Positions 35,490 through 47,145 of a stretch of DNA of 64,000 bases are shown here, piece by piece. Position 1 is the stretch's first letter. The number at the start of each line of letters is the position of its first letter. This DNA is from Ischnura elegans (Eukaryota; Arthropoda; Insecta; Odonata; Coenagrionidae). The stretch is from contig NC_060253.1 in the NCBI RefSeq assembly GCF_921293095.1, positions 96,365,073 through 96,429,072 on the forward strand. Direction: 5' to 3'. The translations under genes and the position numbers were made by a program. Below the pieces are notes generated by a model. The model searched no databases. It was given only the letters and a program-made list of their open reading frames with translations, and was not told where the DNA came from.

Positions 35490-35640
35490 GGCTGACTCAA
35501 TTTCAGAAGGCACTGCTGCTTCATGCTCTTGCAGCCTCATCACATCCTCATCATACAGCCTACACATATCTCCGATATAGACATTGCCACACTCACAAGG
35601 AATTAGGTACACACCAGAGACGTTCACACCATAATGACAT
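35490..35640 (-). mobile_element. Penelope-like element remnant (GIY-YIG endonuclease)
   Basis: The - strand translates GVYLIPCECGNVYIGDM followed by CRLYDEDVMRLQEHEAA. GVY...VYIG with the CxC between is the hallmark start of the GIY-YIG nuclease attached to Penelope-like retroelements, and RLxEHE matches the next conserved block. Only about 46 residues are recognisable; the reverse transcriptase part is not seen. Confidence 0.65.
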
Positions 35641-36104
35641 TTTTAGTGCCCACCAGCCAGTGTCTGACCTTTGATCCACATCTAGCCAGTCATAATATCC
35701 AAATGTTCAAAGTGGATTCATTGTAGCATCTTCAGGAACTTGGCTGAGTTCTATATATGGTGAGACAATGGCACTATTTTTGCGGAATAAGTATAGGGAC
35801 TCTGTGGGAAAGTAATGAGTAAATTTGTCTGGGGTAGAATTTTTGAGTACATAGGTGCAATACTTTGCAGTTGGGAGCACAGAAACGGAATTTTGTTACA
35901 CAATGTTGTTCCACTAAATTTACTGTGAGATTTTTTTAATTTTTGTAACTATCAGCACTGAAGAAGGCATTTCCCAACATTATAAGGAAGTCTTGCATGC
36001 AGCCGATAGCCAATAAGCGTAGAGATTGCAGGTTTAGGCTAAAACCATAATTTAAGCTATGCAAATTTTAAAAAGTGCTCTCTTTCAGGTTAATAGCTTT
36101 AGTA

Positions 36105-36690
36105 TCCTGAAACCAGGGATGACAAGTGAAATGAAAATGTCTCGTTTCGACCCGGAGGGAAACGGAAATACTAGGCCAAGGTTTCGTTTCATTCCTGCAC
36201 GAAATTAAAATCACCAAGGAGTTTAGTTTCGACCATGGACGAAACTTAACTTCTGGGAATGAAACTAAATTAATCGAAACTCCGCTGCCCATAGGTAAGT
36301 TTCACTCCCAGAAGTTGAGTGGAGGGGGATAGAAGGGAATAGTTTCAACCCATTACATTTGACCTACATGTAGAGAGGTTGGAATATTGAGCTTAAAAAT
36401 CCAATGGCCAGTTTGCATTCACCGTTCTCCTGTTAGTGATAAAAATATGAGTGCTCCATGCATCTCATGGCAGTAGACCAACCTCTTCTTCATTCAACCA
36501 TACTACATACTGGGTGTGTGGGTCGAAACAAAACCATTCGAAGGTGAAGCACATGGTCCTTCCGGTGCGAAACATTATCTGCGCTTCGTTTCATCCCAGA
36601 GTTTTAGTTAAGTTTCAACCTGAAGTAGTTTTAACTCCGATTTTGTTTCCACCCTGAATTTAGCTCCCCTGGTTTAAATTCATTTCGTTT
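36105..36690. repeat. GTTTC/GAAAC-rich repeat of unknown class
   Basis: The words GTTTC and GAAAC recur many times on alternating strands. Ends CAGGGATGACAAG and, inverted, CAGGGGAGCTAAA may be weak terminal repeats. Inside, a 21-base segment at 36246-36266 is inverted at 36299-36319 with two mismatches. It looks like an old foldback or hAT-like element, but neither ends nor target duplication are certain. Confidence 0.35.
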
Positions 36691-36984
36691 CTACATTTTG
36701 CCCCTGGGTGCGAGACTATTTAAATTTTACTGGTTTTGACTTTCGTTTAGTTTCTATAGCCATTCCTGCCTGATGTGCTGCAGAGCAAAGAGTAGTGTGT
36801 AGAAAAGGATGTCCTAAGAATGCAGCGAATAACCTCTTCGCAATCTGCAACAAGTCCTCCCTCATAGTGACAGTGGGATTTCCAATCTCCCCTACCAATG
36901 TGTTGTTTTAATCGTACCCTAAAGGAAGACAAATAGCCTTGTTGCACATAAGAAAAAATCTAGCCTGTGCTAAGTGAGAGGGAG

Positions 36985-37080
36985 TATAGTAGCCTACAGT
37001 GTAGGGCATTGGGTTAGTGACCGAGGATTTTGGTTTCAAATCCTGTATGATATGCTGCATTCCTTTCCATGGTCCAGTCT
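36985..37080 (+). repeat. Possible tRNA-derived SINE head
   Basis: TAGTAGCCTACAGTG resembles an A box and GGTTTCAAATCCTG resembles a B box at tRNA-like spacing. One extra base in the B box and the lack of a cloverleaf argue against a functional tRNA gene. Confidence 0.3.
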
Positions 37081-40000
37081 ACATTTGAGTTGGAGATACA
37101 TGGGCTTTTAAATTACACCTTTCACCATTTCTGCCAAGAACTTGAATATGCCTTGCTGATTCCAGGCAAATCTCTAAAATAAACAGCTAGAATTCAGGGA
37201 AGACTAGTGCTACATATAATGCAATTTAACCCTGATTTCAATGACTACGGTCTCACGTCACTTCAATGATGTACAACTGTTCTATGCCTAAAAAATTTGA
37301 TAAAAAGTAAAATATGTAGGTTAAAATGTCTTTAAAACACTTCCTTGTGAGATTTTAAATACCAATACGAAAGGCTATCCATTTTTTCATCCTAAAAATG
37401 TGGAAGTGGTTTAATCTCAAAACCTCATCTCTCGACACCTGATTAGACAGGATAATATACTTTGTTTTCTCTGATGCCTGTTTCTTTCTTGCTTCACATG
37501 ATAATTTTCAAAATAGTGCTGATGATAAGAGGCAAAAAGACAAAGCAATACTTAGCATTAGGTAGACATGGTGTACTGCCATGAGGGAAAAAGTGAACAG
37601 TATGGATCTTTAGATGAAATTTTTTATTCAACAAATTTTGTGCATCATCCATGCTTGCAAAATAATGCAAACAGTTCTATTAGAAGATGAATTTGGGTAA
37701 ATGAGAACAGCTTTGAAAAGATTCCCTTACTTGGCAAGATAAGGGAAAACTTAAAAAAGAGAAAAGATTTTCGATGTTAATATTAAGATTGCAGAAATAA
37801 AAATTAATGATCAATGAAATAATGATACAAATTACAAAAAATACCAAAACTGTACTCATTCTTTACATGTTTTCTAAGCCATGGAAGCTGCATTTACAAT
37901 AAATTATTCCTCACATTTTACTCAGAGACTTAAAAATGATAGTGAGGTATTCACTCTAAGCCTGGTTAAATAGATTGCATAAATCTATAGTATGAACCAG
38001 AAATATCTTGAACACATGTTCAAATATGTAACTTCACCTCAAACAGATTACTGAGATACAAAAACTGGGCTTCGTTAAAAAAAATAGTCACCATCAACGA
38101 GAAGTCTTTTTGATGAATAGGCAAGAATAAATCATTATAGGTACTTTCAGCAAACAATATTCAGCTAGAAATGGCTGTCATTTCTAATAATAAATCTGAT
38201 AATAAGAATAAACAAAACCTTTTACTTCAGTAATCAAGTGTTCTTTGATCATCAAAATACAACTGCATTCACAAAATTTAATAAAAATCTCATAAAACAA
38301 ATATGCCACCAAACCATCCATCAATTTTATATCTATAAAAGAAGGAGGTATTCAGTATTACACAGTGCAAATGGACAAAGGCACAACTTACACTTTCATC
38401 ATGAATTGCAATCATAAATGAGAGTATATCCCTCAGTTCAGCATAACAAACCAGGTTTAAGTGACTAGAAAAAACAGCAAAAGATACATTGTGCAGGCCA
38501 AACATAATTAACCTTTGGTAGAATAGCACTTTTTTTTTAAATCACAAGGATTACAATCTTTTTGACCAGAAATAAACGATTCTTTCCTGCCTATGACTTT
38601 CAATATCATTTTAACAGTAAATTGTTTCTTCATGACCTTAAATTCCTAATATTGTCTCCAGAAGGTCATGTGGCATTAAAATTAATTGAAAAACTGTTGA
38701 TTCCATACAATGAATATTGATGTTAAGCACCCAAGATGTAGTTCCCTTGGGGTTCACCATTATTTACAATATGTACAATGTTACAGATTATCAAAGTTTG
38801 TAAATTAAATCAAGTAATGATAAAGGGCCTCATGCAAGAGTATTTAAATGGCACACAAATTAAATATAAAATGCTAATCATTAAATACACATAAAAAAAC
38901 TGATTCCTCACCGAAATCATAAGTCAAATACCTAATAGCATTCACATTGTTATAAACAATTTATGTCAACATATACCTAAGACATTTGGGTGAAAACACG
39001 CTCTATTTCAAACTACAATTTTCAAACCCAATTCCCCAAAAAACACAACTGCTATTAGCTTTAGTGCCATTGCAAGTTATTTTTATCAGGATACTTGGTA
39101 TACAGAGAAATTTTAATACACTGAGATATCTATAACAAAACATTAGCTACCAACAGCAAAAACACATCAAAGATAATCCTTTTCAAAGCATTTATTAATA
39201 TCGTTAATATTTATCTTCAATAAATTAATAACTTTTCCTTAGTAAAGTAGTATATATGTATATAACAAAATAAAAAAGATGATTTAAGACGGAATAAAAA
39301 AATCTTAAAAAAAGTAAGGCGCATGTCCAAAGATAAATAATTTTTTGAGTATCAATATTACAAAATTGAACACATTTCTCGGAAGTAGAAAAAGTAAACA
39401 ATACATTTCTTAAATGACCTTAAAAACTATAAGGTCACAGCTTTCTTAAAGAAAATAAATGCCACACACATGCTTGGGAATTATATATGTCATACTAGAA
39501 AAAAACCAAACAATTTCTCTTATAAAAGTATAACTACTGCAATGAGCAACACTGCTACACAACTATAATTGTGTACATCCACCTATTAGGTACCAATGCT
39601 AAAATAATATAAAACATTGGTAAGTAAAAACAGCATACGGAGTACACAATTTCTTTGACACTTAAATGCACATTCCATCATATTAATGATGAAGTTGAAA
39701 AATTATAAAAATGAGCATGAAGATTTTGAGGAGGGAAGTACTTCTCCATACACATGGCAGCATATCAATTTAAATGGGTAAAAATTAATACATAAGAAGA
39801 ATGAATGCACTATCAAAGCAGTGCCAAAATGTTTAAAGGGACCTGATTGAATGATGTTTCACAATTTAATCTTACCATGTAGACATAAGTTAGCTTATTT
39901 AATATTAAATGAAGGCTCAAGTAATCTTTCAATCCACACCTAAACTGTAAACTTCATATTAAATGCCTTCACATGAATTGATGCTCTTAAATCTCAGTGT

Positions 40001-40101
40001 TTAGCAGACACAACAGTCAGTTTCTTATCAAATTACTGTGGTGTTCAATTTCATTAAATCATTTTTCCATCAGGCTGGTAACCTTTGTTTGGGGACAAAC
40101 C
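37081..40101 (-). other. Likely Mtl 3' UTR and intergenic spacer
   Basis: Three kilobases of AT-rich sequence below the Mtl stop codon, with no transposon signature. AATAAA on the - strand occurs at 39196-39191 among other variants, so the 3' UTR end cannot be fixed. The lack of recognisable repeats compared with neighbouring regions is consistent with a long 3' UTR; that is inference. Confidence 0.4.
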
Positions 40102-43100
40102 CTAGAGAAGTACACACTTCCTTTGCCTGCGCTTCTGGGGTTCAGGTCGAAGAACAGCTCTCACAGCCTCATCAAATACCTGAAAAAGGTTTGAACAACA
40201 TTGTCATCTAGTAAAAACAAATTCCTACAGAAAGGGATAACATCAAAACTGGCAGAGTGGACTCAAAATTATGCTAAGACAAAATAGTAGAGCCAAAGGT
40301 AGGTTACAGATTTGAAACTAGAATGCAACTACAGTCACAATAATAGGGTGGTTTCCTATTATTGTTTTATTGCCTAAATCGAAAGATTATTACTCCTGGA
40401 GTAGTATTTCACGCTTTTAGATTTTTAAATGACGATATCTATTTTTCGCGATTAAATGAAAAGTGAAAATTTTCTAGCCCGCGAAAACGCGACGCGTGAG
40501 TATGAATGTCGGGAAATCTCTCCGTGTGACGTATTTCTGGTTCCCGCTGCTGCCTTGTGAGGTGACCTTGAGGCGAGTTGAGCACTGATACGACGCAGGC
40601 TGCTAGCGGGTAGCTGAGTACCCTGCTGACTGGTAGCGCTTGGTTTAAATAAGGATTATTAATACCTTATCAAATGAAGAAAACTTTCCGACCTTAGCCA
40701 GTTCTAATAAGTGATTATTAAGACATGTTTCCCTGAGCTCTGCGCCTCATGCATGCATTGGTAACCTCAGACAACGTATAACTCCTATCTTCTCGTATAG
40801 AAACTAGGTCCCTGTGACGTCACGTGGAGTGGCATCGCATGGGTGCCAATCTGGCCCTTTTCAAATGAGGATAAAAATGGACCATTGCCATTCGTCTAAA
40901 CCGGTATTTCTAAAATGAAATAATTTGTATATTATGAATACAGTAATGGTGGGTAACGAATCGCAATCAATGACTTTCATTTTCTTTGATGAAGGAAACT
41001 ACCCTAATGAAGAATGAAGCAATAATTTGGTAAAATTTACCATTAGAATTTCACAGAGCAGTCTAGTCTTACTCATTAGGGCATCATTCATCCTAAATCC
41101 TATCATACATCCTAAATCAATCAACATTGAATATTGCCTGGATGTAGGTGAAAGTAGTAATATAGTAAATAGAAATATTGATATTCAAAAAAGAGATACT
41201 CAAAGTAATAGAGAGTAAAATAATTTTCCCTCAAATTAGGTGTGCAAGAAACCTTCCCACACCGCAGTCTCACGCCAAACAATTTCCCGTCATAAGTCAT
41301 GATTTCAGACCAGTCATTTTCATGACCATATGCCCTGTTGATCTCAATGTGCCCTTTATCCTGGGCAACCTTTCACATCAAGGCTATTCAGTACTCCCCA
41401 AGTATAGAAAAAACTTAGGGAAAATGTACCACACTAAAGGAGGTTTCCTGTCCACATTAGCCTTATTGCCAGTGAGCAAGAATTCGTTAAGTTTGGACTG
41501 AGGATAGAAAAAGGCTACATGCAATAATAGCTATGTATTGGTGAGCATAAGAACCATTTCAGGATTTTTGATGGGTAGGCAAAAAAATTTGGTACTTTTT
41601 GGAATTAGGAAAGAAAAAAAAAATTTCATTGGGCTTTCAACGCAAGGAAATTTTATCCAAAGAAATTTGAAATCAAATACGTATACAGGCGGTCCTCGAC
41701 TTTCGTACACTCGACTTTCGTACAATTCGCACTTTCGTACATTCAAAATTGACACCTTTTACTCGACTTTCGTACGCTAAATTCGGACTTTCGGACGCTG
41801 GTCTGTAATTTTTTTAAAATTCCCGCTATGTATATTGCGCATCCCAACATTCAATTGTTTCAAATTGCAGTATTGGCAGTATATGCGAACAATATGAACG
41901 TATATAATGAAGGGAATTGTTGGTAATTGACTCTGATCTAGGTGATTTATTTGGGAGAGAGACTGCCTGCTATAGGCTCCTTAATCAAGAGAGGAGGAAA
42001 GCCTTCATTGAAGATATTTTTCAAAAGAAGTTGACTAGACATCATCGAATAGCTTTCAATAAAACTGACCTTCTTTCTAATTGTGTTTTTTCGTTTGAGT
42101 GCTGTTTAATTCATGTAAACCTTCAGCAACGATATTGCACGACATATCACCCGAATTCCGTTTGTCTTTTGTCTTTTTTGAATAACATGCGGAATATACG
42201 CGATCACGAATGTCACCTGCCAAACATCGAATTTTGGTGTAAAAATTAAAAGGTATCCAGAGTGCGGGTTCAACGAATACATTTATTTATGCTACTTGAT
42301 ATGTCCTTTTATTTATAGTGGACGTAATAAGTGGAATGTCAACTTAAACGCCAAGAGGAAGTTTCACTCGATAGCCAACGAAGTTCTTGTTTTTTTAACT
42401 TATATTTGCATTTTCTGCGTATTTTCGAAATAAATTATATGATTTGAGGAGTTTTATTAATATATTATTAAAATTAAGTCAATTGAAATGAATTCCGTGA
42501 AAAAAAAAGTTTTAGTACGTAAATTCCGCTCTTTTGGAACGTAACCCCTAATTAGTATGGAAGTCAATGGTTCGACTTTCGTACAATTCGACTTTCGTAC
42601 AAGTTTTCGGGAATGCTTTATGTACGAAAGTCGGGGACCGCCTGTATCTTTGATTTGCATTTTAAAATGGGGAATTCAAGCCCTAAAAATCTCTTAAATA
42701 TTCTTGCATTATTCTGGCATTTTCCCATCTGATTTTCAAAAGATATTAAATAAAGATAGTTAATAGCAAGATAGTAAAATTATCAATGAAGGATTAAAAT
42801 TCATCATGAATAATCTGTCCCCAAATTATTAGGAATTCCCTTAATCTTTTATTTTCTGAAGATGGTTTGGCCATGCTACCAATTTATGTTGCTTATTCTG
42901 TGATACAAATGACAGTGGATGGATAATAACCTGGAAGGTAGTCAGAGAAACTATCAAAATAATTACCTGTTTCAATCCTCGTTGGGTAAGTGCTGAACAT
43001 TCCATGTACTTCACAGCACGAATTTTATTGGCCAATTTCTGTCCCTGCTCCCTCTTAACAGGCGATAAACCTTGCTCAGCAAGGAGAAGCAACTGTTCTT

Positions 43101-46100
43101 TGTCATCTCTCAAATCTATTTTTGTCCCTGAAAAGAAAAATAAAGTACAGATAAAGTACATTTTGTTTACATTGAGATAATACACAAGTATGATGAAGCT
43201 CATAATTTGTTATAATAGTTAAGTTAACACAATGTTTTAATAATCACCCCAGCCTGTCAACCCTACTACACTGATTTTTCCTCTATGTTTACAAAGAGAC
43301 TAACTATCCAATGCAAAATATGTCTCCCAAGTTTGAGGACTAATATTGCAAAGGCTGCTTACATAATTCAGAATCGAGTGCAACTTTTTTCTGTAAATAA
43401 TAGTCATTTTGCACAAAGAAAAGTAAAACAGCAAAATTTTCTAGGCAATTACTGCATGCAGTTAGCTAATGCCTTTGTTACAACACAGCAGATTAATATA
43501 TTCAAATTTCAAGGATTTTCTGATTAGTCATACTAAGTTTAATGTCATGACAAATCATTGTGAAATTGATTATCAATTTGATCATTTTCACACTTTAAGT
43601 TTATTTTCTCTTCAAAAATGGGAAGATTTGTTTTTCTCTGAATGTCTTTAAGCCCTAAAATTTGTTTTGTCAGCTCACTTTCAGAAAGAGTAAAGCAATT
43701 GAATCCATAAATTCAATATTACAAATAGGGTAGTTTTCATCATCATAAAAAACTAAAGGCATTGATTGCGATGCATTACCCATCGTTAGTGTATTCATAA
43801 TATAAAAATTATTTGGTTTTAGAAATCCCAGTGTAGACGAATGTTAATGGTCAACTTTTAACCTCATTTGAAAAGGTCACATTGGCGCCCATGCAATGCC
43901 ACTCCACGTGACATCACAGGGACCTAGATTCTATACAAGTAGATAGGAGTTTTATATCGTCTGAGATTACCAATGCATGCATGAGGCACAGAGCTCAAGG
44001 AAACATGTCTTAATAATCACCTATTAAAACTGCCTATGGTCGGAAAGTTTCCTTCGTTTGATAAGGTATTAATAATCCTTATTTAAGCCAAGCGCTACCT
44101 GCTAGCAGGGTACTCTACTACCTACTAGTAGCCTGCATCGCAGTAGCACACACATCATCACCCCAAGGACACCTCTTACAGCGGGAATGGCAGCCAGAAT
44201 GACGTCACACGGGTTTTTCCCAGCATTCATACTTAGCCACGCTCATAGTTTTTGCGCGCTTGAAAATTTTCACTTTTCATTTAATCGTGAAAAATAGATA
44301 TCTTCATTTAAAAATTTCATCGATGCAGCATCAATAGTATGGACAGTGCAATTACGATTGTGTATTAATCTGTCAATCAGCCAGGGCATAAGAAATACTA
44401 AAATAATAGAGATATGTACGCCAAATAGATGTAGATACAGGAATATAAGGTCCCTTGGTTTTTGTTTCTTGCAAGACTGAATTCTTTTGTTAATTCCTAT
44501 TCACAGTATGTAATGCCAACTGAGAACAGTGCAAGTATTTCCCCTACATCATGCCACTCATGTAAACCACGCTCTGGCATCCAATTGGTGGTCCATGCCA
44601 TCATGCTTTACCAAGGGTAGAAGCGCAAAGTGCATCTCACCTTACATGGGACGGAATTAGAGAACCAGAAGTGAATAGGTCAATAGGGCTAAAAGAGACA
44701 AATGCTTCACTGTCATGTGGAGAGCAGGATTTTATATGACGGTTAATATTTAATGGTATCACCTCTTCGAGAAATCTGCTATTACCTCAGCCAATATAAA
44801 AGACTCAAATACATCTTATGGGAGAAAAATGGTAAAAAATAACCTCTCAGGCAAGGGCGTACCCAGGATCAAAACTGGGGGGGGGGGGGGGGCATGCCAT
44901 GGTTGTTGTAAAATTTTAGCACAGAAAAGGTTAATCAAACCAAAATTTAAGGAAATTATGATACATTTTTTTTTAATTTTTTGCTTGAAAATTTTTTATT
45001 ATTATTTTAGTTCCCTGTCTTATACTAAATCATTTTTCTTCTTAGGAAAATTTGTTCAACGCTTCCTCGTTTTTAATTACATTCATTTGCACTTCTGGGG
45101 GAGGGGGCCACTGCCCCTTCCTGCCCCCCGCTGGGTACGCCCATGCTCTCATGCCTGGACATGTTTATGACGGGCTCATTCTCAGCAGTCTTGCCCCAAG
45201 CTGCAGGTATTTGAGCAAAAGGGCTAAGAAAAACCTTTATGAGAAAAAATGCCTTCTTGGTGCTCAGGACTGTGAAGAGAATAAAGGCAAGACTATAGAT
45301 AAGAGCACTTTTTCATTCTGAAATTATCTTAAGCAATTTGCCATCCCGTTGGCACTACTTGTCATTCAAACTCTAGGTTCCACCAACACAAATCTGATGT
45401 TTTTACAGAGATTTGGAGTAAATAATAGGGAGAGCCATGTTACTAACACACTCTTATAAATGGGAGTACATTTTATCATTAACAATGATAACTGTGATGA
45501 AATGTAACAAAGATAACTGTGGAGAAAAAAGACCTTCACATTAAGAGCATCCTAGTACAAGATCCATATTATATTGCATGTGTCGCACAAAAAATTGAAA
45601 CAAAAAAGTAACATTACTTGTAAATTCAATCGGAATGATCTTGTAAGCAGGTACTTCCTGAAAGTAGATCTCGACTCACATTAACATGAAGTTCCCAGTG
45701 TGTGAAGCAACTAGGAATGCTTAGGCTATTATCCTATTTTACTGCATGATTTTCGGTTATTCACATCCTCTCCTTAGCTTATCTATCTTATGGCACAGTG
45801 GTAGGTGGCTAAGCTGAGGCTACCACCCACCCAACTCTGATAATCCTCACCTCAACCCTTCCACAACACAAGGCTTATTCACTGTGGTGGAGGTACAAGA
45901 GAATTATAAATGCTAGCATGTTTGACTCATTGAAGAAAACATCAAAATATATAATTAGGTACAACAGCCATTCAGAGACATGATCTCCTGTAAGAATATT
46001 TATGGACAAAGCTTAGATAAATGATCCAGGTCTTAAAGTTATGAGTTTTGTCAACTAAAATTCATTTGATTGATATTTTTAACTTCTTGGAGATCTTAAA

Positions 46101-47145
46101 AAAAAATACATGTTAAGAATGTTTTTAAGCAAACGTACTTTCACTACGGCCAGATGCCTATGCATATTGACACACATAGATAGCAAGATGACATACAAAC
46201 CACGTTAAGGCAAGGGAATCTCGATATAAATGGACATCTCCGAATCTCAAAAGATAAACAGAGAGAAGCACAAACAAATGTCCTTAACATAAACATAAGG
46301 GAAGTTGCTATCATTATGATGCAAGTATTTCGTGAAATATTAGTAAAATAAGTGGCAAATAATGCAAATGCGGCATCAGTAAAAATGAAATGATAAATAT
46401 TTTCTTCCGATATAATTACCGAAAGATGTAAAAATAAAACCCTACAATGCCCTCACTACGGGTATACTTCCCACTAAATTACTTTTTCATTATTACTGAA
46501 ACATAATTGTTTATACAAAGGACCCGATAAGAAAAAAAACAGTTAAAAATATTCAAAATTCTCACCAACAAGAATCATTGGGGCGTCAGGGCAATGATGT
46601 TTGATTTCAGGATACCATTTCGAAGTCACATTTTCAAAAGATGAGGGGCTGATGACACTGAAGCAGATGAGAAAGACATCCGTCTGTGAAAGGAGAAGAC
46701 ATTCGGTAAGTAAACATCGCAAAAATCAATCAAAAATTTAAACTGAGCCTGTCAGAACCTCAGCCATCTCATTATCCAAAAATGGCTTGTCCTCTACTTG
46801 AGCCCTAAAAACTTAGTACGGTTGAGCTTACCTGTGGATACGATAATGGACGCAAGCGATCATAATCTTCTTGTCCAGCAGTGTCCCATAATCCTAAACT
46901 GACTGGTATGCCATCCACAACCATTGGCGCCGAATAGTTGTCAAATCTGCAGTAAATTTAAAACTATAACATTTCCGCAATATTTTTATTTAGCCGCGTC
47001 TCCTTAGATTAAATCACAAGTGAACTTACACAGTGGGCACATATTCTCCAGGAAAACTGTCGGTAGTGTAAGAAATAAGCATACAAGTTTTACCAACTGT
47101 GCCATCCCCGACCACAACACACTTTATAGGCCGCCCTGACGACAT
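40102..47145 (-). CDS. Mtl: Mig-2-like Rho-family small GTPase
   Basis: Five coding exons: 47145-47030, 46946-46832, 46683-46566, 43127-42967, 40179-40102; 588 nt, 195 residues, the normal Rho length. All introns are GT-AG with matching phases. Motifs in order: P-loop GDGTVGKT, switch I YVPTVFDNYSA, switch [18 protein letters not shown], Rho insert region with KREQGQKLA, guanine motifs GTKIDL and ECSAL, polybasic QKRRQRK and CAAX box CVLL (predicted geranylgeranylation). The Thr in the P-loop (Rac and Cdc42 have Ala) and the tail match Drosophila Mtl / nematode MIG-2 rather than Rac1, Cdc42 or RhoL. Known role: membrane-bound switch for actin, cell migration and axon guidance. A GTAAGT donor on the - strand at 47352-47347 and an acceptor-like TTTTTAG near 47170 suggest an untranslated first exon. 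Confidence 0.97.
40346..41004 (+). mobile_element. TA-flanked ~660-bp MITE, copy B
   Basis: Full-length member (659 bp) of the family at 30864-31521, same orientation. It has GGGTGGTTTCCT and GGAAACTACCC ends, and TA flanks at 40344-40345 and 41005-41006. It lies in Mtl intron 4 near the last exon. Confidence 0.88.
41686..42644. mobile_element. Tc1/mariner (pogo/Tigger-like) element, Mtl intron 4
   Basis: The 24-bp terminal inverted repeats start CAGGCGGTCCTCGACTTTCG (right copy with CCCGAC, one mismatch), and TA flanks lie at 41684-41685 and 42645-42646. Extra copies of the CGACTTTCGTACA word lie just inside both ends. The 959-bp element holds a 110-codon frame (41917-42249) that I cannot assign to a transposase, so it is probably a non-autonomous deletion derivative. 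The pogo/Tigger label rests on the CAGG-type ends and the TA target. Confidence 0.85.
43728..44318 (-). mobile_element. TA-flanked ~660-bp MITE, copy C (truncated)
   Basis: Reverse-oriented member of the 660-bp family. It begins at TA (43726-43727) with GGGTAGTTTTC and follows the family until about 44318, where similarity stops before the other terminal repeat; roughly 80 bases are missing. It is more diverged than copies A, B and D. It lies in Mtl intron 3. Confidence 0.8.
44319..44851. other. Part of Mtl intron 3, nothing recognised
   Basis: Intronic sequence between the truncated MITE and the hAT-type MITE. No coding or repeat signature is supported. Confidence 0.4.
44852..45145. mobile_element. 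hAT-type MITE, Mtl intron 3
   Basis: Ends CAAGGGCGTACCCAG and, inverted, CATGGGCGTACCCAG form 15-bp terminal repeats with one mismatch, opening with CA as in hAT elements. They are flanked by CTCTCAGG (44844-44851) and CTCTCATG (45146-45153), an 8-bp target-site duplication with one mismatch, the hAT length. A run of about 16 G sits near the left end (about 44877-44892) and G/C-rich sequence near the right. No transposase. Confidence 0.85.
45154..46565. other. Rest of Mtl intron 3, nothing recognised
   Basis: AT-rich intron sequence up to the exon 3 donor (GTGAG after 46566). A stretch near 45790-45890 has vague tRNA-like words but no supportable feature. Confidence 0.4.

Noticed and set aside
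36985-37080. tRNA gene
   Set aside because: A- and B-box-like words are present but the B box has an extra base and no cloverleaf arms pair; at best a SINE.
41917-42249. 110-codon frame as an independent gene
   Set aside because: It lies wholly within a transposon with clean terminal repeats and has no recognised domain.
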